A stretch of DNA of 64,000 bases, taken from positions 1 to 64,000 of the forward strand of contig CALKIR010000010.1 in the NCBI GenBank assembly GCA_937995985.1, written 5' to 3'. Source of the stretch: an uncultured Alcaligenaceae bacterium (GTDB taxonomy: Bacteria; Pseudomonadota; Gammaproteobacteria; Burkholderiales; Burkholderiaceae_B). Under the pieces are notes generated by a model, which was not told the DNA's origin, searched no databases, and saw only the letters and a program-made list of their open reading frames with translations. The position numbers were made by a program, and so were the translations under genes. The first letter of the stretch is position 1, and every line of letters starts with the position of its first letter. Shown in pieces: positions 9,964 to 20,531 of the stretch.

Positions 9964-11145
9964 TTAGTCAGCTTGCTTGCGCAAGAATGCCGGAATATCA
10001 AAATGATCCATTCCTGCAGTTTCTAATGCACGCACCTGATCTGAAGCCCGACGACTAGCCCGAGGATTACGGAATACATCTATTTTCCCAGGCTCAATAT
10101 CGGCCTGTTGCGCCTCATTAATAACTGCATCATCTGTTCCGGTGCGCAACGCTTCCTCTTCTTTATCATGAACTAATTCTGGGCGACTTTTTTTTCTCCC
10201 CAGACCGGTGGCCACCACCGTGACACGCAAGCTATCGCGCATGTTGTCATCATAGGCTGTACCAAAGATTACGGTTGCATCCTCAGCGGCATAGCTGCGG
10301 ATGGTGTTCATAATCTCGCGGGTTTCGCGTAATTTGAGATCGCGACCAGCCGTAATATTGACCAAAATACCTCGGGCGCCGTGTAAATCGACCCCTTCGA
10401 GCAAAGGACATGCAATGGCTTGCTTGGCTGCCACCACAGCACGGTCTTCGCCAGAAGCAACCGCAGTCCCCATCATTGCCTGTCCCTGCTCGCCCATAAT
10501 GGTCTTTACGTCTTCAAAGTCAACGTTCACGTTTCCTTCAACGTTGATAATTTCTGCAATCCCTGCACATGCATTATGAAGCACATCATCTGCAGCCTTA
10601 AAGCAATCTTCTTGAGTGGCATCATCATCCATAAGATCGTACAAACGCTCATTCAGCACTACGATCAGAGAATGTACATGCTTGCCGAGCTCAGCAATGC
10701 CTTCTTCTGCAATACGCATCCGACGTGTCCCCTCAAAGTCGAAGGGTTTGGTCACGACCCCTACAGTTAGGATGCCCAACTCCTTTGCTACCTCTGCTAC
10801 CACTGGGCTTGCCCCTGTACCGGTGCCACCGCCCATGCCCGCGGTAATAAACACCATATGGGCACCTTCCAAGGCAGCACGAATCTCTTCACGTGCTGTT
10901 TCTGCAGCAGCGCGACCTTGCTCGGGTTTAGCCCCCGCACCGAGACCACTCCGACCTAAACGGATTTGTACTGGCGCCAAACTACTTACTAGTGCCTGCG
11001 CATCCGTGTTCGCACAGATAAAATCTACGCCTTGCACGCCAGAGTTAATCATGTGGGTAATGGCGTTCCCCCCTGCGCCCCCGACACCGATGACCTTAAT
11101 CACGGTGGAGCCGCTTTGCGTATCAATCATTTCGAAATCCATCAT
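9964..11145 (-). CDS. ftsZ: cell division GTPase FtsZ
   Basis: FtsZ is the tubulin-like GTPase that forms the division ring. The 393-residue protein has the tubulin signature GGGTGTGASP (105-114), NTDAQAL (46-52), and the GTP-binding GVGGAGGNA near 20-28. A variable linker follows, and the C-terminal peptide DIPAFLRKQ (383-391) is the FtsA/ZipA-binding tail. Two adjacent Met codons are possible starts. The gene follows ftsA after an 82-base gap, which may contain its own promoter or leader. Confidence 0.98.
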   Translation of the reverse strand: MMDFEMIDTQSGSTVIKVIGVGGAGGNAITHMINSGVQGVDFICANTDAQALVSSLAPVQIRLGRSGLGAGAKPEQGRAAAETAREEIRAALEGAHMVFITAGMGGGTGTGASPVVAEVAKELGILTVGVVTKPFDFEGTRRMRIAEEGIAELGKHVHSLIVVLNERLYDLMDDDATQEDCFKAADDVLHNACAGIAEIINVEGNVNVDFEDVKTIMGEQGQAMMGTAVASGEDRAVVAAKQAIACPLLEGVDLHGARGILVNITAGRDLKLRETREIMNTIRSYAAEDATVIFGTAYDDNMRDSLRVTVVATGLGRKKSRPELVHDKEEEALRTGTDDAVINEAQQADIEPGKIDVFRNPRASRRASDQVRALETAGMDHFDIPAFLRKQAD

Positions 11146-11227
11146 TTTGACTCCCTTGCGTCTTGAAACGTTCTACAAAAATAATGAAAAGAACTGTGGC
11201 TACTTAAAATTCTATCTACTCTCTGCT

Positions 11228-12454
11228 TTAATTTAAAAACCATTCACGCATACGCGCCAATAGGCTTTTCATACTGCCTTTTTGTTGCGCCACCCGCTGC
11301 CCTCGAGCATGTTGCAAACGCGCCTCGGTAAGCAGCCCCATCACTGTAGAAAATCTGGGGTTGCGCATCACATCGGCCAAACTCCCCTCGTAAGTCGGTA
11401 CGGCCACACGCACAGGTTTAGCAAACACATCCTCAGCTAACTCTACTATGCCTGGCAGCAAAGCTGTGCCCCCAGTCAACACAATGCCTGAAGACACCAA
11501 ATCCTCATAGCCTGACTCATGCACACTTTGTTGTACAAAATGCATGATCTCTTCTACTCGGGGCTCGATCACCGCTCCTAAAGACTGCCTTTTCACCTGA
11601 CGGTTTGGACGATCCCCAATGCCTGGCACCTCTATCAACTCTTCTACATTAGCCAGACTTTGTTTTGCAATGCCATAGCGTAGTTTGATTTCTTCTGCAT
11701 CGGGCGTAGGAGTTCGGAGCATGGCTGCTATATCACTGGTGATCTGATCGCCAGCAATAGAAATCACATCAGTGTGACGGATGGCTCCACCGGTATAAAT
11801 AGCAATATCAGTTGTGCCCCCGCCAATATCTACCAATACCACCCCCAGCTCTTTTTCATCCTCGGTCAGACAAGCCAAACTAGAAGCCAAGGGCTGTAAA
11901 ATCAAATCTCGCACTTCAAGGCCGCAGCGACGCACACATTTAACAATATTTTGAGCAGCGCTCACTGCCCCCGTCACAATATGCACGCGCACCTCTAACC
12001 TGAGACCGCTCATGCCTATTGGCTCACGTATATCCTCTTGGGCATCTACAATAAACTCCTGTGTGAGCACATGCAGCACTTGCTGATCCGTGGGGATATT
12101 AACTGCTTTAGCAGTTTCAATCACTCGAGCCACATCAGTGGCCGTAACCTCTTTATCCTTAACAGCCACCATCCCGCTCGAATTAAAGCTACGAATATGT
12201 CCGCCAGCAATTCCAGTATAGACTTCGCGGATTTTACAGTCCGCCATCAACTCAGCCTCTTCGAGTGCCTTTTGGATGGAATTCACTGTGCTTTCAATAT
12301 TGACGACTACGCCTTTGCGCATACCCAAGGATGCATGTTGCCCTAACCCCAGGACCTCAAACTGCCCGCCCGGCAAAATCTCGGCAACCACAGCAATTAC
12401 TTTACTGGTGCCAATATCTAATGCGACGATCAAATCCTTAGTATCACGAGTCAT
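11228..12454 (-). CDS. ftsA: cell division protein FtsA
   Basis: FtsA is the actin/Hsp70-fold ATPase that tethers FtsZ filaments to the inner membrane. The 408-residue sequence shows DIGTSKVIAVVAE near the start and VDIGGGTTDIAIY near residue 208, plus the late LTGGTALLPG adenosine motif. The C-terminus (SLLARMREWFLN) is an amphipathic membrane-targeting helix. It lies 8 bases downstream of ftsQ, consistent with co-transcription. Confidence 0.97.
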   Translation of the reverse strand: MTRDTKDLIVALDIGTSKVIAVVAEILPGGQFEVLGLGQHASLGMRKGVVVNIESTVNSIQKALEEAELMADCKIREVYTGIAGGHIRSFNSSGMVAVKDKEVTATDVARVIETAKAVNIPTDQQVLHVLTQEFIVDAQEDIREPIGMSGLRLEVRVHIVTGAVSAAQNIVKCVRRCGLEVRDLILQPLASSLACLTEDEKELGVVLVDIGGGTTDIAIYTGGAIRHTDVISIAGDQITSDIAAMLRTPTPDAEEIKLRYGIAKQSLANVEELIEVPGIGDRPNRQVKRQSLGAVIEPRVEEIMHFVQQSVHESGYEDLVSSGIVLTGGTALLPGIVELAEDVFAKPVRVAVPTYEGSLADVMRNPRFSTVMGLLTEARLQHARGQRVAQQKGSMKSLLARMREWFLN

Positions 12455-12462
12455 TTTCTGTT

Positions 12463-13254
12463 TTACTCACTGTTATCTTGCGGGGCCAGAGTAATGGCAA
12501 AGCCATCGTTATAGCGTAAATCCGCCCGAGCAATCGTACGCCCCGCCAATCGCTCTGACAAAGCAGGCCACGCCTGAATAAATCGCTCAATACGAGCCGC
12601 AAAAGACTGTGCCCCAGAGCGCCCATGTGGGTCTGTCGCTTCTGCCGCGGGGTCGCGCCCAATCAACAACTGCATGCCATTGGACAATACGACATCCCAT
12701 GCATAACGCGGGCTCAAAGTCACTTGCTCGATATCCAACCCTAAAGGAGCCACCCACCGAGCCACCTCGGCATACCGCTGGATGACTAACCGCTCAGATT
12801 GTTCGGGCCCATTAAGCTGAGGGATCAAATCAGCGTGCCCAGTTTGTAGGACCCGCTTCTTGTCTGCGGTAAATACCTCCCCCCAGCGATTAATCATTTG
12901 GTCTTCATTCCAAAAAGCTAATGGCTCTTGCTCTTCTATCACGACACGAAGCTGATTGGGCCACTCTCGCTTAACCTGAGCGCGTCGCACCCAAGGTACG
13001 GACTCAAATACCGCACGTGCTTCGTCCAGGTTGATGTCAAAAAAACCACCTGTCACTTTGCCCTGAATGTTATGGGCTAACTCATCTACCTGAACATAAT
13101 GAAAAGCTCCGCCCTGATTGCTTTCTAACACTACCCGCTCAATCTGAAAATAAGGACGCCGCGCCACCCACAGCAGCAACACCGCCAGCAGCACGAGCAC
13201 TGCTAATACTGCTAACGCATTGGCCACGAAGTTGATGAAACGCACCGCTACCAC
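12463..13254 (-). CDS. ftsQ: cell division protein FtsQ
   Basis: FtsQ is a bitopic inner-membrane protein that links early and late divisome proteins through FtsB and FtsL. The 263-residue sequence has one transmembrane helix at about 8-30 (VANALAVLAVLVLLAVLLL), then a POTRA domain beginning FQIERVVLES and ending in LRVVIEEQEPLAFW, then the beta domain. It sits 9 bases downstream of ddl and 8 bases before ftsA. Confidence 0.95.
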   Translation of the reverse strand: MVAVRFINFVANALAVLAVLVLLAVLLLWVARRPYFQIERVVLESNQGGAFHYVQVDELAHNIQGKVTGGFFDINLDEARAVFESVPWVRRAQVKREWPNQLRVVIEEQEPLAFWNEDQMINRWGEVFTADKKRVLQTGHADLIPQLNGPEQSERLVIQRYAEVARWVAPLGLDIEQVTLSPRYAWDVVLSNGMQLLIGRDPAAEATDPHGRSGAQSFAARIERFIQAWPALSERLAGRTIARADLRYNDGFAITLAPQDNSE

Positions 13255-13263
13255 GCGCCCTCC

Positions 13264-14220
13264 TTATGCATCCTGACCCTCTGCAGTATGCACTTTCAAA
13301 CTGGCTTGCTGCAAAATGTTCATACACAAATCCTCATAGCTCATCTGCTCAGCTAAAGCAGCCATAGGTACCAATGACTGAGGAGTCATCCCGGGAGAGG
13401 TGTTTATCTCTAACAACCAAGGCTGCATTTGCGCATCCAGCATAATATCTACCCGCCCCCAGCCCTCACAATCCAAAGCCCGATAGGCCTGCACAGCGAG
13501 ATCTTGCACGTGCCTACTCAATTCGGCTGACAAGTCGGCTGGACAAAAATACTGAGTCTCTTGACTGTGGTACTTATGCTCATAGTCATACAGCTTATTT
13601 TCAGGTACTACTATTTCTATAATCGGTAATGCTCGTGCATGCGCTCCTGAACCTAATACCGGCACCGTCAGCTCGCGTCCTCGTATGAACTGCTCAGCCA
13701 ACACCTTGTGGTCATACTTTTTTACTTGGGCAAAAGCAGGCTGCACTTGAGCGACATTTTCTACCAAGGCAAAGCCAACAGTTGAGCCCTCATGAGGAGG
13801 CTTCATGATAAAAGGAAAGCCCAAGGTCTGTATGGCGTGCTCAAGCTGCCCCTGCTCCTCTATAGCAACATAAGCAGGGGTGGGCAAATGCGCCTGCTGC
13901 CAGATTTTTTTGCTCATGATTTTATCCATGGCAACGGCAGAAGCCTTGGGACCACTGCCTGTGTAGGGAATGCCCAATAGCTCTAATGCCCCTTGTATGG
14001 TCCCGTCCTCTCCATGCCGACCATGCAGGGCAATAAACACGCGATCAAATTGGGCGCCCGCCAACTCGGCCAACGACAACTCCCCCGTATCAAACAAATG
14101 CGCATCCACGCCCTGCGAACGCAACGCCTGCCAAACACCCTGACCGGACATTAACGAGACCTCGCGCTCTGCTGAAACGCCCCCGTATAGCACACCGACT
14201 CGCCCCATCGCAGCTGTCAT
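13264..14220 (-). CDS. ddl: D-alanine--D-alanine ligase
   Basis: Ddl makes the D-Ala-D-Ala dipeptide used by MurF. The 318-residue protein is an ATP-grasp enzyme, with [17 protein letters not shown] at the N-terminus, [11 protein letters not shown] in the central domain, and Mg2+/ATP ligands in the C-terminal EINTSPGM motif. Its start overlaps the murC stop by four bases (ATGA), which fixes the start and suggests translational coupling. The dcw position corresponds to ddlB. Confidence 0.97.
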   Translation of the reverse strand: MTAAMGRVGVLYGGVSAEREVSLMSGQGVWQALRSQGVDAHLFDTGELSLAELAGAQFDRVFIALHGRHGEDGTIQGALELLGIPYTGSGPKASAVAMDKIMSKKIWQQAHLPTPAYVAIEEQGQLEHAIQTLGFPFIMKPPHEGSTVGFALVENVAQVQPAFAQVKKYDHKVLAEQFIRGRELTVPVLGSGAHARALPIIEIVVPENKLYDYEHKYHSQETQYFCPADLSAELSRHVQDLAVQAYRALDCEGWGRVDIMLDAQMQPWLLEINTSPGMTPQSLVPMAALAEQMSYEDLCMNILQQASLKVHTAEGQDA

Positions 14221-15623
14221 TGTCTTTCTCCTAAGAACGTGGGTAGACGGCTGATACTTCCGGCCCCCATTATCAACACAACATCATCAGCACGGACAAA
14301 ATTCATTAGCGCATCAGCCAACTGATCCAACTCGGGCACAAATATAGGCTCAACACGCCCAGCAACCCGCACTCCGCGGGTTAATGCACGCCCATCGGCA
14401 GCAATCAATGGCTCTTCACCAGCGGCAAATACCTCAGTAATAAACACTGCATCCGCCTGACTTAATACCTGTACAAAATCTTCAAAACAATCCCGTGTAC
14501 GCGTATAACGATGAGGCTGAAAAACCATCACCAGACGCCGATCGGGCCAGGCCCCCCGCGCGGCCTCTAAAGTGGCCTGCATCTCGGTAGGATGGTGCCC
14601 ATAATCATCTACCACGGTAAATACCCCGCCGCCAGAAGCCTCAGGCACCTTGAAATCACCTAATAAGGCAAATCGACGCCCTACTCCTGTGAAATTGTCT
14701 AAGGCATCGGCTATCACCTCATCAGCCACATTGAGCTCCGTAGCCACTGCAATGGCTGCTAACGCATTTAAAACATTATGACGGCCGGGCAGGTTCAAAC
14801 ATACGGACAGATCTGGCAATCGACCTGTAGGCCCTTTGCGCTGTACTTCGAAGCACATCTTGGTCTCTTGATGGCGTACATTCACCGCTCGCACCTGCGC
14901 ATCAGAGTCAATACCATAAGTAGTAATAGGACGGGACACAAAGGGAATAATTTCCCGCACATTGGGATCATCTGCACATAAAATAGCACTGCCATAAAAA
15001 GGCAATCGTTGCGTAAACTCAATAAATGCACTTTTTAGACGCGCCAAATCATGACCATAAGTATCCATATGGTCCACATCAATATTGGTGATCACGCTCA
15101 TAACAGGCAGCAGATTTAAAAACGACGCATCAGACTCATCTGCCTCAACCACAATGTAATCACCTTGACCAAGCCGTGCATTAGCCCCTGCTGAATTTAA
15201 GCGTCCTCCAATCACAAAAGTGGGATCCAAGCCCCCTGCCGCCAGCAGGCTTGCCACCAAACTCGTCGTGGTGGTTTTACCATGCGTTCCCGCCACTGCA
15301 ATCCCTCTCTTTAAGCGCATCAACTCAGCTAACATAAGTGCCCGAGGTACCACTGGAATATTTGCTGCGCGCGCTGCTAAGACTTCGGGATTATCATTGG
15401 TAATTGCACTAGAAATCACAATGGCCCCCATGCCCTGCACATGCTCAGCACGATGCCCAATCACAATACGTGCTCCTAAGCGCGCCAAACGGCGTGTCAC
15501 CGCAGTTTCCTGTATATCAGAGCCACTAATGGCATAGCCCAGATTTAACAGCACCTCGGCAATACCACTCATTCCTGAGCCGCCAATACCCACAAAATGG
15601 ATTTGTTTGATTCGATGCTTCAT
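14217..15623 (-). CDS. murC: UDP-N-acetylmuramate--L-alanine ligase MurC
   Basis: MurC adds L-Ala to UDP-MurNAc, the first amino acid of the peptidoglycan stem. The 468-residue Mur ligase has the N-terminal Rossmann motif [18 protein letters not shown]-loop [10 protein letters not shown] (112-121), the central [10 protein letters not shown] motif and the C-terminal DDYGHHPTE motif. It overlaps murG and ddl by four bases each. Confidence 0.98.
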   Translation of the reverse strand: MKHRIKQIHFVGIGGSGMSGIAEVLLNLGYAISGSDIQETAVTRRLARLGARIVIGHRAEHVQGMGAIVISSAITNDNPEVLAARAANIPVVPRALMLAELMRLKRGIAVAGTHGKTTTTSLVASLLAAGGLDPTFVIGGRLNSAGANARLGQGDYIVVEADESDASFLNLLPVMSVITNIDVDHMDTYGHDLARLKSAFIEFTQRLPFYGSAILCADDPNVREIIPFVSRPITTYGIDSDAQVRAVNVRHQETKMCFEVQRKGPTGRLPDLSVCLNLPGRHNVLNALAAIAVATELNVADEVIADALDNFTGVGRRFALLGDFKVPEASGGGVFTVVDDYGHHPTEMQATLEAARGAWPDRRLVMVFQPHRYTRTRDCFEDFVQVLSQADAVFITEVFAAGEEPLIAADGRALTRGVRVAGRVEPIFVPELDQLADALMNFVRADDVVLIMGAGSISRLPTFLGERQ

Positions 15624-16699
15624 GCGGCCTCCTGTACAACATCCTTACATGCTTGAGCGATTTTCTCAGCAGCCGCTCTATAAGCATGCTCATAGGCCCG
15701 TGCAGCCACTGCTGCCAACTCATCACGCTGTTGCTGCTGCAACCACTGGCTCAGCCATTCTTTTGTGAGCGCACTTTGGGGTTGTAACCAAGCCGCCTGA
15801 CAATCAGCCAAATAACGCGCATTCGCAGTCTGATGATCATCAATAGCATGGGGCAAGGGCACAAACAGTGCGGCGACCCCTGCCGCAGCCACCTCAGCTA
15901 CGGTCATTGCACCGGCTCGACAAATCACCAAATCTGCTTGGGCCATCGCCTCTGCGACCTCATCAATAAACGGCACACACTGAGCATCCACCCCTAACTG
16001 CGTATAACTACTTTGCACATCTTCTATATGCTGCACTCCAGTCTGATGCACAATCAAAGGACGCTGCTCAACTGGCAACTGAGCTATTGCCTCAGGAATA
16101 ACCTGATTTAATGGACGAGCCCCCAAACTACCTCCTAATACTAGCAATCGCAACGGTCCTTGACGGTGTGCGTAACGAACCTCGGGGGCTTGCAACGCTG
16201 TAAACTCAGCCCGAACAGGATTGCCTACCACAACCGCTCCGGGCAAGGCGCCTGGAAAGCCCACCAAACGCCGACGGGCAAACCGTGCTAATAATCGATT
16301 GGCTGTCCCACCAATTGCATTTTGCTCATGGACAACCAATGGTATGTTCATCCACCTTGCCATCACACCACCTGGAACAGTCACATAGCCCCCCATCCCT
16401 AAAACCACCTGTGGGCGCACTTGCACCAATGCTTGCCGTGCTTGCCGACATGCTGACCACAAGCGAAAAGGCAAACGGAATAAAGCATCCACCCCTTTAC
16501 CACGCACCCCAGAAAACTCTAACGGTAACAACTCAAAACCTTGTTCGGGGACTAAAGCCCCCTCCATACGCTCGGGATGCCCAAGCCACCATACTTGCCA
16601 CCCTTGGTCCCGTAACAAATGGCCCACCGCCAACCCTGGCATAATATGCCCCCCAGTGCCTCCGGCCATTATTACGATGCGATGCGCAGCTTGGCTCAT
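15620..16699 (-). CDS. murG: undecaprenyl-PP-MurNAc-pentapeptide GlcNAc transferase MurG
   Basis: MurG converts lipid I to lipid II at the cytoplasmic face of the inner membrane. The 359-residue GT-B enzyme shows [10 protein letters not shown] (13-22) and the C-terminal UDP-GlcNAc-binding [11 protein letters not shown] segment. In Bordetella pertussis MurG is reported to act as a scaffold for the MurE-MurF fusion and other Mur enzymes. The same fusion occurs in this window. Confidence 0.98.
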   Translation of the reverse strand: MSQAAHRIVIMAGGTGGHIMPGLAVGHLLRDQGWQVWWLGHPERMEGALVPEQGFELLPLEFSGVRGKGVDALFRLPFRLWSACRQARQALVQVRPQVVLGMGGYVTVPGGVMARWMNIPLVVHEQNAIGGTANRLLARFARRRLVGFPGALPGAVVVGNPVRAEFTALQAPEVRYAHRQGPLRLLVLGGSLGARPLNQVIPEAIAQLPVEQRPLIVHQTGVQHIEDVQSSYTQLGVDAQCVPFIDEVAEAMAQADLVICRAGAMTVAEVAAAGVAALFVPLPHAIDDHQTANARYLADCQAAWLQPQSALTKEWLSQWLQQQQRDELAAVAARAYEHAYRAAAEKIAQACKDVVQEAA

Positions 16700-17886
16700 C
16701 GGCTCTTCCCCCGCATCAAACGACGATTTTCATAATCAACACGAAACAGCAAGGCAACCGCTACAAAAGTAGTCACAATTGCTGATCCCCCATAACTGAC
16801 CATAGGTAAGGTCAACCCTTTGGTTGGCAACAATCCTAACGATACGCCGATATTAATAAAAGTTTGCACACCAAACCATAACCCCACCCCATAAGCCACC
16901 ATGGCGCCAAATACCCGCTCTAGGGCAATGGCTTGACGACCAATATCAAAACAACGCCAAACAATAAAAGCAAAGACCGCAACTAAAGCTGCCACCCCAA
17001 CAAAACCCAACTCCTCACCAATTACTGCAGCAATAAAATCGGTATGAGCCTCTGGCAAGTAATGCAATTTTTCCACACTTGCCCCCAAACCAACCCCAAA
17101 CCACTCTCCCCGACCAAAGGCAATAAGCGAGTGTGAGAGCTGATAGGCGCTACCGTAGACGTTTTCAGGGTTCCAAGGGTCTAAATACACAAATAATCTC
17201 TGCCGCCGCCAAGGGTAGTACCAAATCAGGGCAAAAAAACTTCCCAATAGGCCTACTGTCATCAAAGCAAAATGCTTTAAATTAAGTCCGCCAATAAAAA
17301 TAAGCCCCATAGCAATTGCCCCTATCACGATAAAGGCGCCCAAATCTGGCTCTAATAGCAGTAACCCCCCAACGACTAAAACAGACAAAATCATGGGCAT
17401 TAAGCCCCGCACAAAACCACTAAGATGCGCTTGTTTGCGTACTGTATAGTCAGCCGCATAAAGCAACATCAACACCTTCATCACCTCTGAAGGCTGTAAA
17501 TTGATCCCTCCTAACGGTATCCAGCGGCGTGCCCCATTAACCTCACGACCAATACCAGGAATTAATACAATGACTAATAAAATAAGGCCAACAGCAAACA
17601 AGGGAATGGCCCACTCCTGCCAACGCTTCATTGGCACCATTGCAGCAGCCAGTGCGCATAATACCCCTAAGCCCATAAAGATGGCATGGCGAATCACAAA
17701 ATAATAACGTCCATACCCATGATATTCAGGCCCATCAGTTAAGGCGATGGAAGCGGAATACACCATCAACAGCCCAAACATGGACAAACATATCACCACC
17801 CCTAACAAGAGCCTATCAATGGCCGGCTGAGCGGTACGTGCGGTACGCGGATGAGTAAGGGCACTAAGCAAGGACATTAAGCTCAT
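16696..17886 (-). CDS. ftsW: SEDS glycosyltransferase FtsW
   Basis: FtsW is the SEDS-family peptidoglycan polymerase that works with FtsI at the septum. The 396-residue protein has about ten hydrophobic segments. The cytoplasmic N-terminus is about 25 residues, and the conserved [17 protein letters not shown] and [15 protein letters not shown] motifs are present. It overlaps murD and murG by four bases each. RodA is an alternative paralogue, but the dcw position favours FtsW. Confidence 0.96.
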   Translation of the reverse strand: MSLMSLLSALTHPRTARTAQPAIDRLLLGVVICLSMFGLLMVYSASIALTDGPEYHGYGRYYFVIRHAIFMGLGVLCALAAAMVPMKRWQEWAIPLFAVGLILLVIVLIPGIGREVNGARRWIPLGGINLQPSEVMKVLMLLYAADYTVRKQAHLSGFVRGLMPMILSVLVVGGLLLLEPDLGAFIVIGAIAMGLIFIGGLNLKHFALMTVGLLGSFFALIWYYPWRRQRLFVYLDPWNPENVYGSAYQLSHSLIAFGRGEWFGVGLGASVEKLHYLPEAHTDFIAAVIGEELGFVGVAALVAVFAFIVWRCFDIGRQAIALERVFGAMVAYGVGLWFGVQTFINIGVSLGLLPTKGLTLPMVSYGGSAIVTTFVAVALLFRVDYENRRLMRGKSR

Positions 17887-19343
17887 AGCACCTCTCCTAA
17901 ATCCAACGCTAGCTCATTGACCGCATCAATAAAAGCTTGGCCGCGTACCATATAGTTTTCAAACTGATCCATACTGGCGCAGGCAGGGGAAAACAAAATA
18001 ACATCCTGCTGCTCCGCTAAACTAAATGCCTGCTCAACGGCTTGGGGCAAGGCCGCAACCAAACTATGAGGCAGCTCATACGCCCGCAAAGTCTGTGCAA
18101 TGCGCAGCGCATCTGCACCATACAAAACGGTATGACGTACCTGACCCTCTCGAATCGCCTCTGCTAATGGGCTGAAATCTTGGCCTTTGCCCACCCCTCC
18201 CGCAATTAACACCTTAGGAGCTTCAATCCCTCGTATGGCTGCAACTGTGGCTCCTACATTGGTCCCCTTGCTGTCATTAATAAATCGCAGCCCTCGTACT
18301 GTACGCACCCACTCACAGCGGTGCGGCTCACCACGGTAACGAGTCAAGGACTCGATCATGCGCTCAATGGGCCAATCTAAGGCAGCCAATAAGGCTGAGG
18401 CGGCCAAGGCATTATTTTCATTATGCTCACCTAATAAAGACAAGCTATTGGCAGGCAATAATAACGTGCTCTGACCCGCTGCCCCCTTCATCGCCAACCA
18501 GCGCTGACCCAATGCATCGTGGACCAGCCCCAGCTGCCGCTCTTTTTGAGGGTGATCGCGGCCAAAAGACCACAGCGGGACAGAAAGCTGCTGAGCCAGT
18601 GCGCGCACCACCGCATCATCACGGTAATACACCACACGATCTGAATGCTGCAACAAGCGCATTTTGTCATTTTCATAGTCATGAGCAGAAGCATGCCAAT
18701 CCAAGTGATCCTGACTAATATTGAGTATGGTTCCGACATCTGGGCGCAAGTCCTGCATGCTATGCAATTGAAAGCTAGAACACTCTAGCACCCATACCTC
18801 AGGCCACTGATTGGTTTGTTTGGCTGCCAGCCAAGCGCTCATACAAGAAGGACTAATATTACCGGCAAGTTGTACACTGACTCCGTGCTCACGCAACATA
18901 TGCGCCACCATGCAGGCTACGGTGGTTTTTCCGTTGGTGCCGGTAATAGCGATTAACTGAGGATGATAGTCCCGCTCAATAGCGGCCTGCTGCAAAGCTC
19001 GAGCAAATAATGTGAGCTCATTAATACACTCTATTCCTTGCTGCTGTGCCTTGGCCAACAAAGCAGCTAATTGAGGCTCATGAGGAGACAGGCCCGGGCT
19101 TAGCAGCAAAGTACTCACCCCGTCAAGAATGGCATCATCTAATGCCTCTGCTCCTAATACCCACTGAGCATCCGCATCGACCAAAGCTTGCCGCAGCTCT
19201 TCAATACTAGGAGGCATGGCTCGCGTATCTGCCAAACGCACCGGCCAACCCTGATGCGCACACCAATAGGCGGCTGCGGCACCACTGTGACCCAGGCCTA
19301 ATACCAGTACTCGCTGCGAAGGGGTAAACACCTCTGTCTGCAT
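17883..19343 (-). CDS. murD: UDP-N-acetylmuramoylalanine--D-glutamate ligase MurD
   Basis: MurD adds D-Glu to UDP-MurNAc-L-Ala. The 486-residue ligase has an N-terminal VLVLGLGHSGAAAA motif, P-loop ITGTNGKTT (133-141), and the central NISQDHLDWH and later NDSKGTNVGAT motifs. It overlaps the ftsW start by four bases and follows mraY by 15 bases. Confidence 0.97.
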   Translation of the reverse strand: MQTEVFTPSQRVLVLGLGHSGAAAAYWCAHQGWPVRLADTRAMPPSIEELRQALVDADAQWVLGAEALDDAILDGVSTLLLSPGLSPHEPQLAALLAKAQQQGIECINELTLFARALQQAAIERDYHPQLIAITGTNGKTTVACMVAHMLREHGVSVQLAGNISPSCMSAWLAAKQTNQWPEVWVLECSSFQLHSMQDLRPDVGTILNISQDHLDWHASAHDYENDKMRLLQHSDRVVYYRDDAVVRALAQQLSVPLWSFGRDHPQKERQLGLVHDALGQRWLAMKGAAGQSTLLLPANSLSLLGEHNENNALAASALLAALDWPIERMIESLTRYRGEPHRCEWVRTVRGLRFINDSKGTNVGATVAAIRGIEAPKVLIAGGVGKGQDFSPLAEAIREGQVRHTVLYGADALRIAQTLRAYELPHSLVAALPQAVEQAFSLAEQQDVILFSPACASMDQFENYMVRGQAFIDAVNELALDLGEVL

Positions 19344-19358
19344 AAGACTTTTATATTC

Positions 19359-20531
19359 CTAGCGTAATTTTAAGGTGGCCAATCCCACCAAAACCAGCAT
19401 CATCGTAATAATCCAAAAACGCACCACCACCTGTGTTTCTTTCCAACCGCCTACCTCAAAATGATGATGCAGCGGGGCCATCAAAAAAATCCGTCGCCCC
19501 TCTCCATAACGCATTTTGGTGTACTTAAACCAAGCCACCTGTATCATGACGGATAGAGTTTCAACCACAAATACTCCACCCATGATAAACAGCACTATTT
19601 CCTGTCGAACGACCACAGCAATGGTGCCCAAAGCCCCCCCTAAAGCCAATGCTCCCACATCACCCATAAAGACTTGGGCTGGATAGGCATTAAACCAAAG
19701 AAAGGCTAATCCTGCCCCCCCTATCGCGGCACAGATGATCATTAACTCCCCTGCGCCCGGAATATATGGAAACAGCAGATATTTGGAATAATCTACCCGT
19801 CCAACAACATAGGCAAAAATACCCAGCGCCCCCCCTACCATCACCGTTGGCATAATCGCTAAGCCATCCAATCCATCAGTTAAATTCACTGCATTACTGG
19901 TGCCGACGATAACAAACCACGTCAGCGCCACAAAACCAAACACCCCTAATGGATAGCTCACGCTTTTGAAAAAAGGCACAATCAAATCAGCCTGAGTGGG
20001 CAAAGGCTTCGTAAATCCACTTAGCACCCAACTCTTAAATAAGGGCCACAACTCTGTTGCCCCTGGCACCGACACTGCAAAACTAAGATAAACAGCGGCA
20101 ATTAACCCAATTAAGGCCTGCCAGAAAAACTTTTGCTTAGCGGGCATTCCCTCGGGGTCTCTATATACCACTTTGCGGTAATCATCCCGCCACCCAATCC
20201 AGCCAAACCCTAAAGTGACCAATAATACAACCCACACAAAACGATTCGTCAGATCAGCCCAAAGCAAGGTGCTAATAGCTACGGAAATAAGCACCAACAC
20301 CCCACCCATCGTAGGTGTGCCTGCTTTTTCCAAATGGGTCTCAGGCCCATAAGAGCGTATCGCCTGCCCAATTTTCAAAGCTGTTAAACGACGAATCACC
20401 CAAGGCCCCGCTAATAATCCAATCGCCAACGCGGTTGCACAAGCGAGTAATGCACGCAATGTGATGTACTCAAATACTGCAAAAAAACGAAACTGGGATT
20501 CTGCTAATAAACGCGCTAACTCAAGAAGCAT
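19359..20531 (-). CDS. mraY: phospho-MurNAc-pentapeptide transferase MraY
   Basis: MraY transfers phospho-MurNAc-pentapeptide to undecaprenyl phosphate, forming lipid I. The 390-residue polytopic protein (about ten helices) carries the active-site DDYRKV loop, [13 protein letters not shown] and the MAPLHHHFE motif of the last cytoplasmic loop. Its start overlaps the end of the murE-murF fusion by 11 bases. Confidence 0.98.
   Translation of the reverse strand: MLLELARLLAESQFRFFAVFEYITLRALLACATALAIGLLAGPWVIRRLTALKIGQAIRSYGPETHLEKAGTPTMGGVLVLISVAISTLLWADLTNRFVWVVLLVTLGFGWIGWRDDYRKVVYRDPEGMPAKQKFFWQALIGLIAAVYLSFAVSVPGATELWPLFKSWVLSGFTKPLPTQADLIVPFFKSVSYPLGVFGFVALTWFVIVGTSNAVNLTDGLDGLAIMPTVMVGGALGIFAYVVGRVDYSKYLLFPYIPGAGELMIICAAIGGAGLAFLWFNAYPAQVFMGDVGALALGGALGTIAVVVRQEIVLFIMGGVFVVETLSVMIQVAWFKYTKMRYGEGRRIFLMAPLHHHFEVGGWKETQVVVRFWIITMMLVLVGLATLKLR

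Noticed and set aside
10616..11236. 206-codon plus-strand ORF antisense to ftsZ
   Set aside because: It lies opposite the well-supported ftsZ gene, has Pro/Ala-rich composition typical of a shadow frame, and no recognisable motif or ribosome-binding site.
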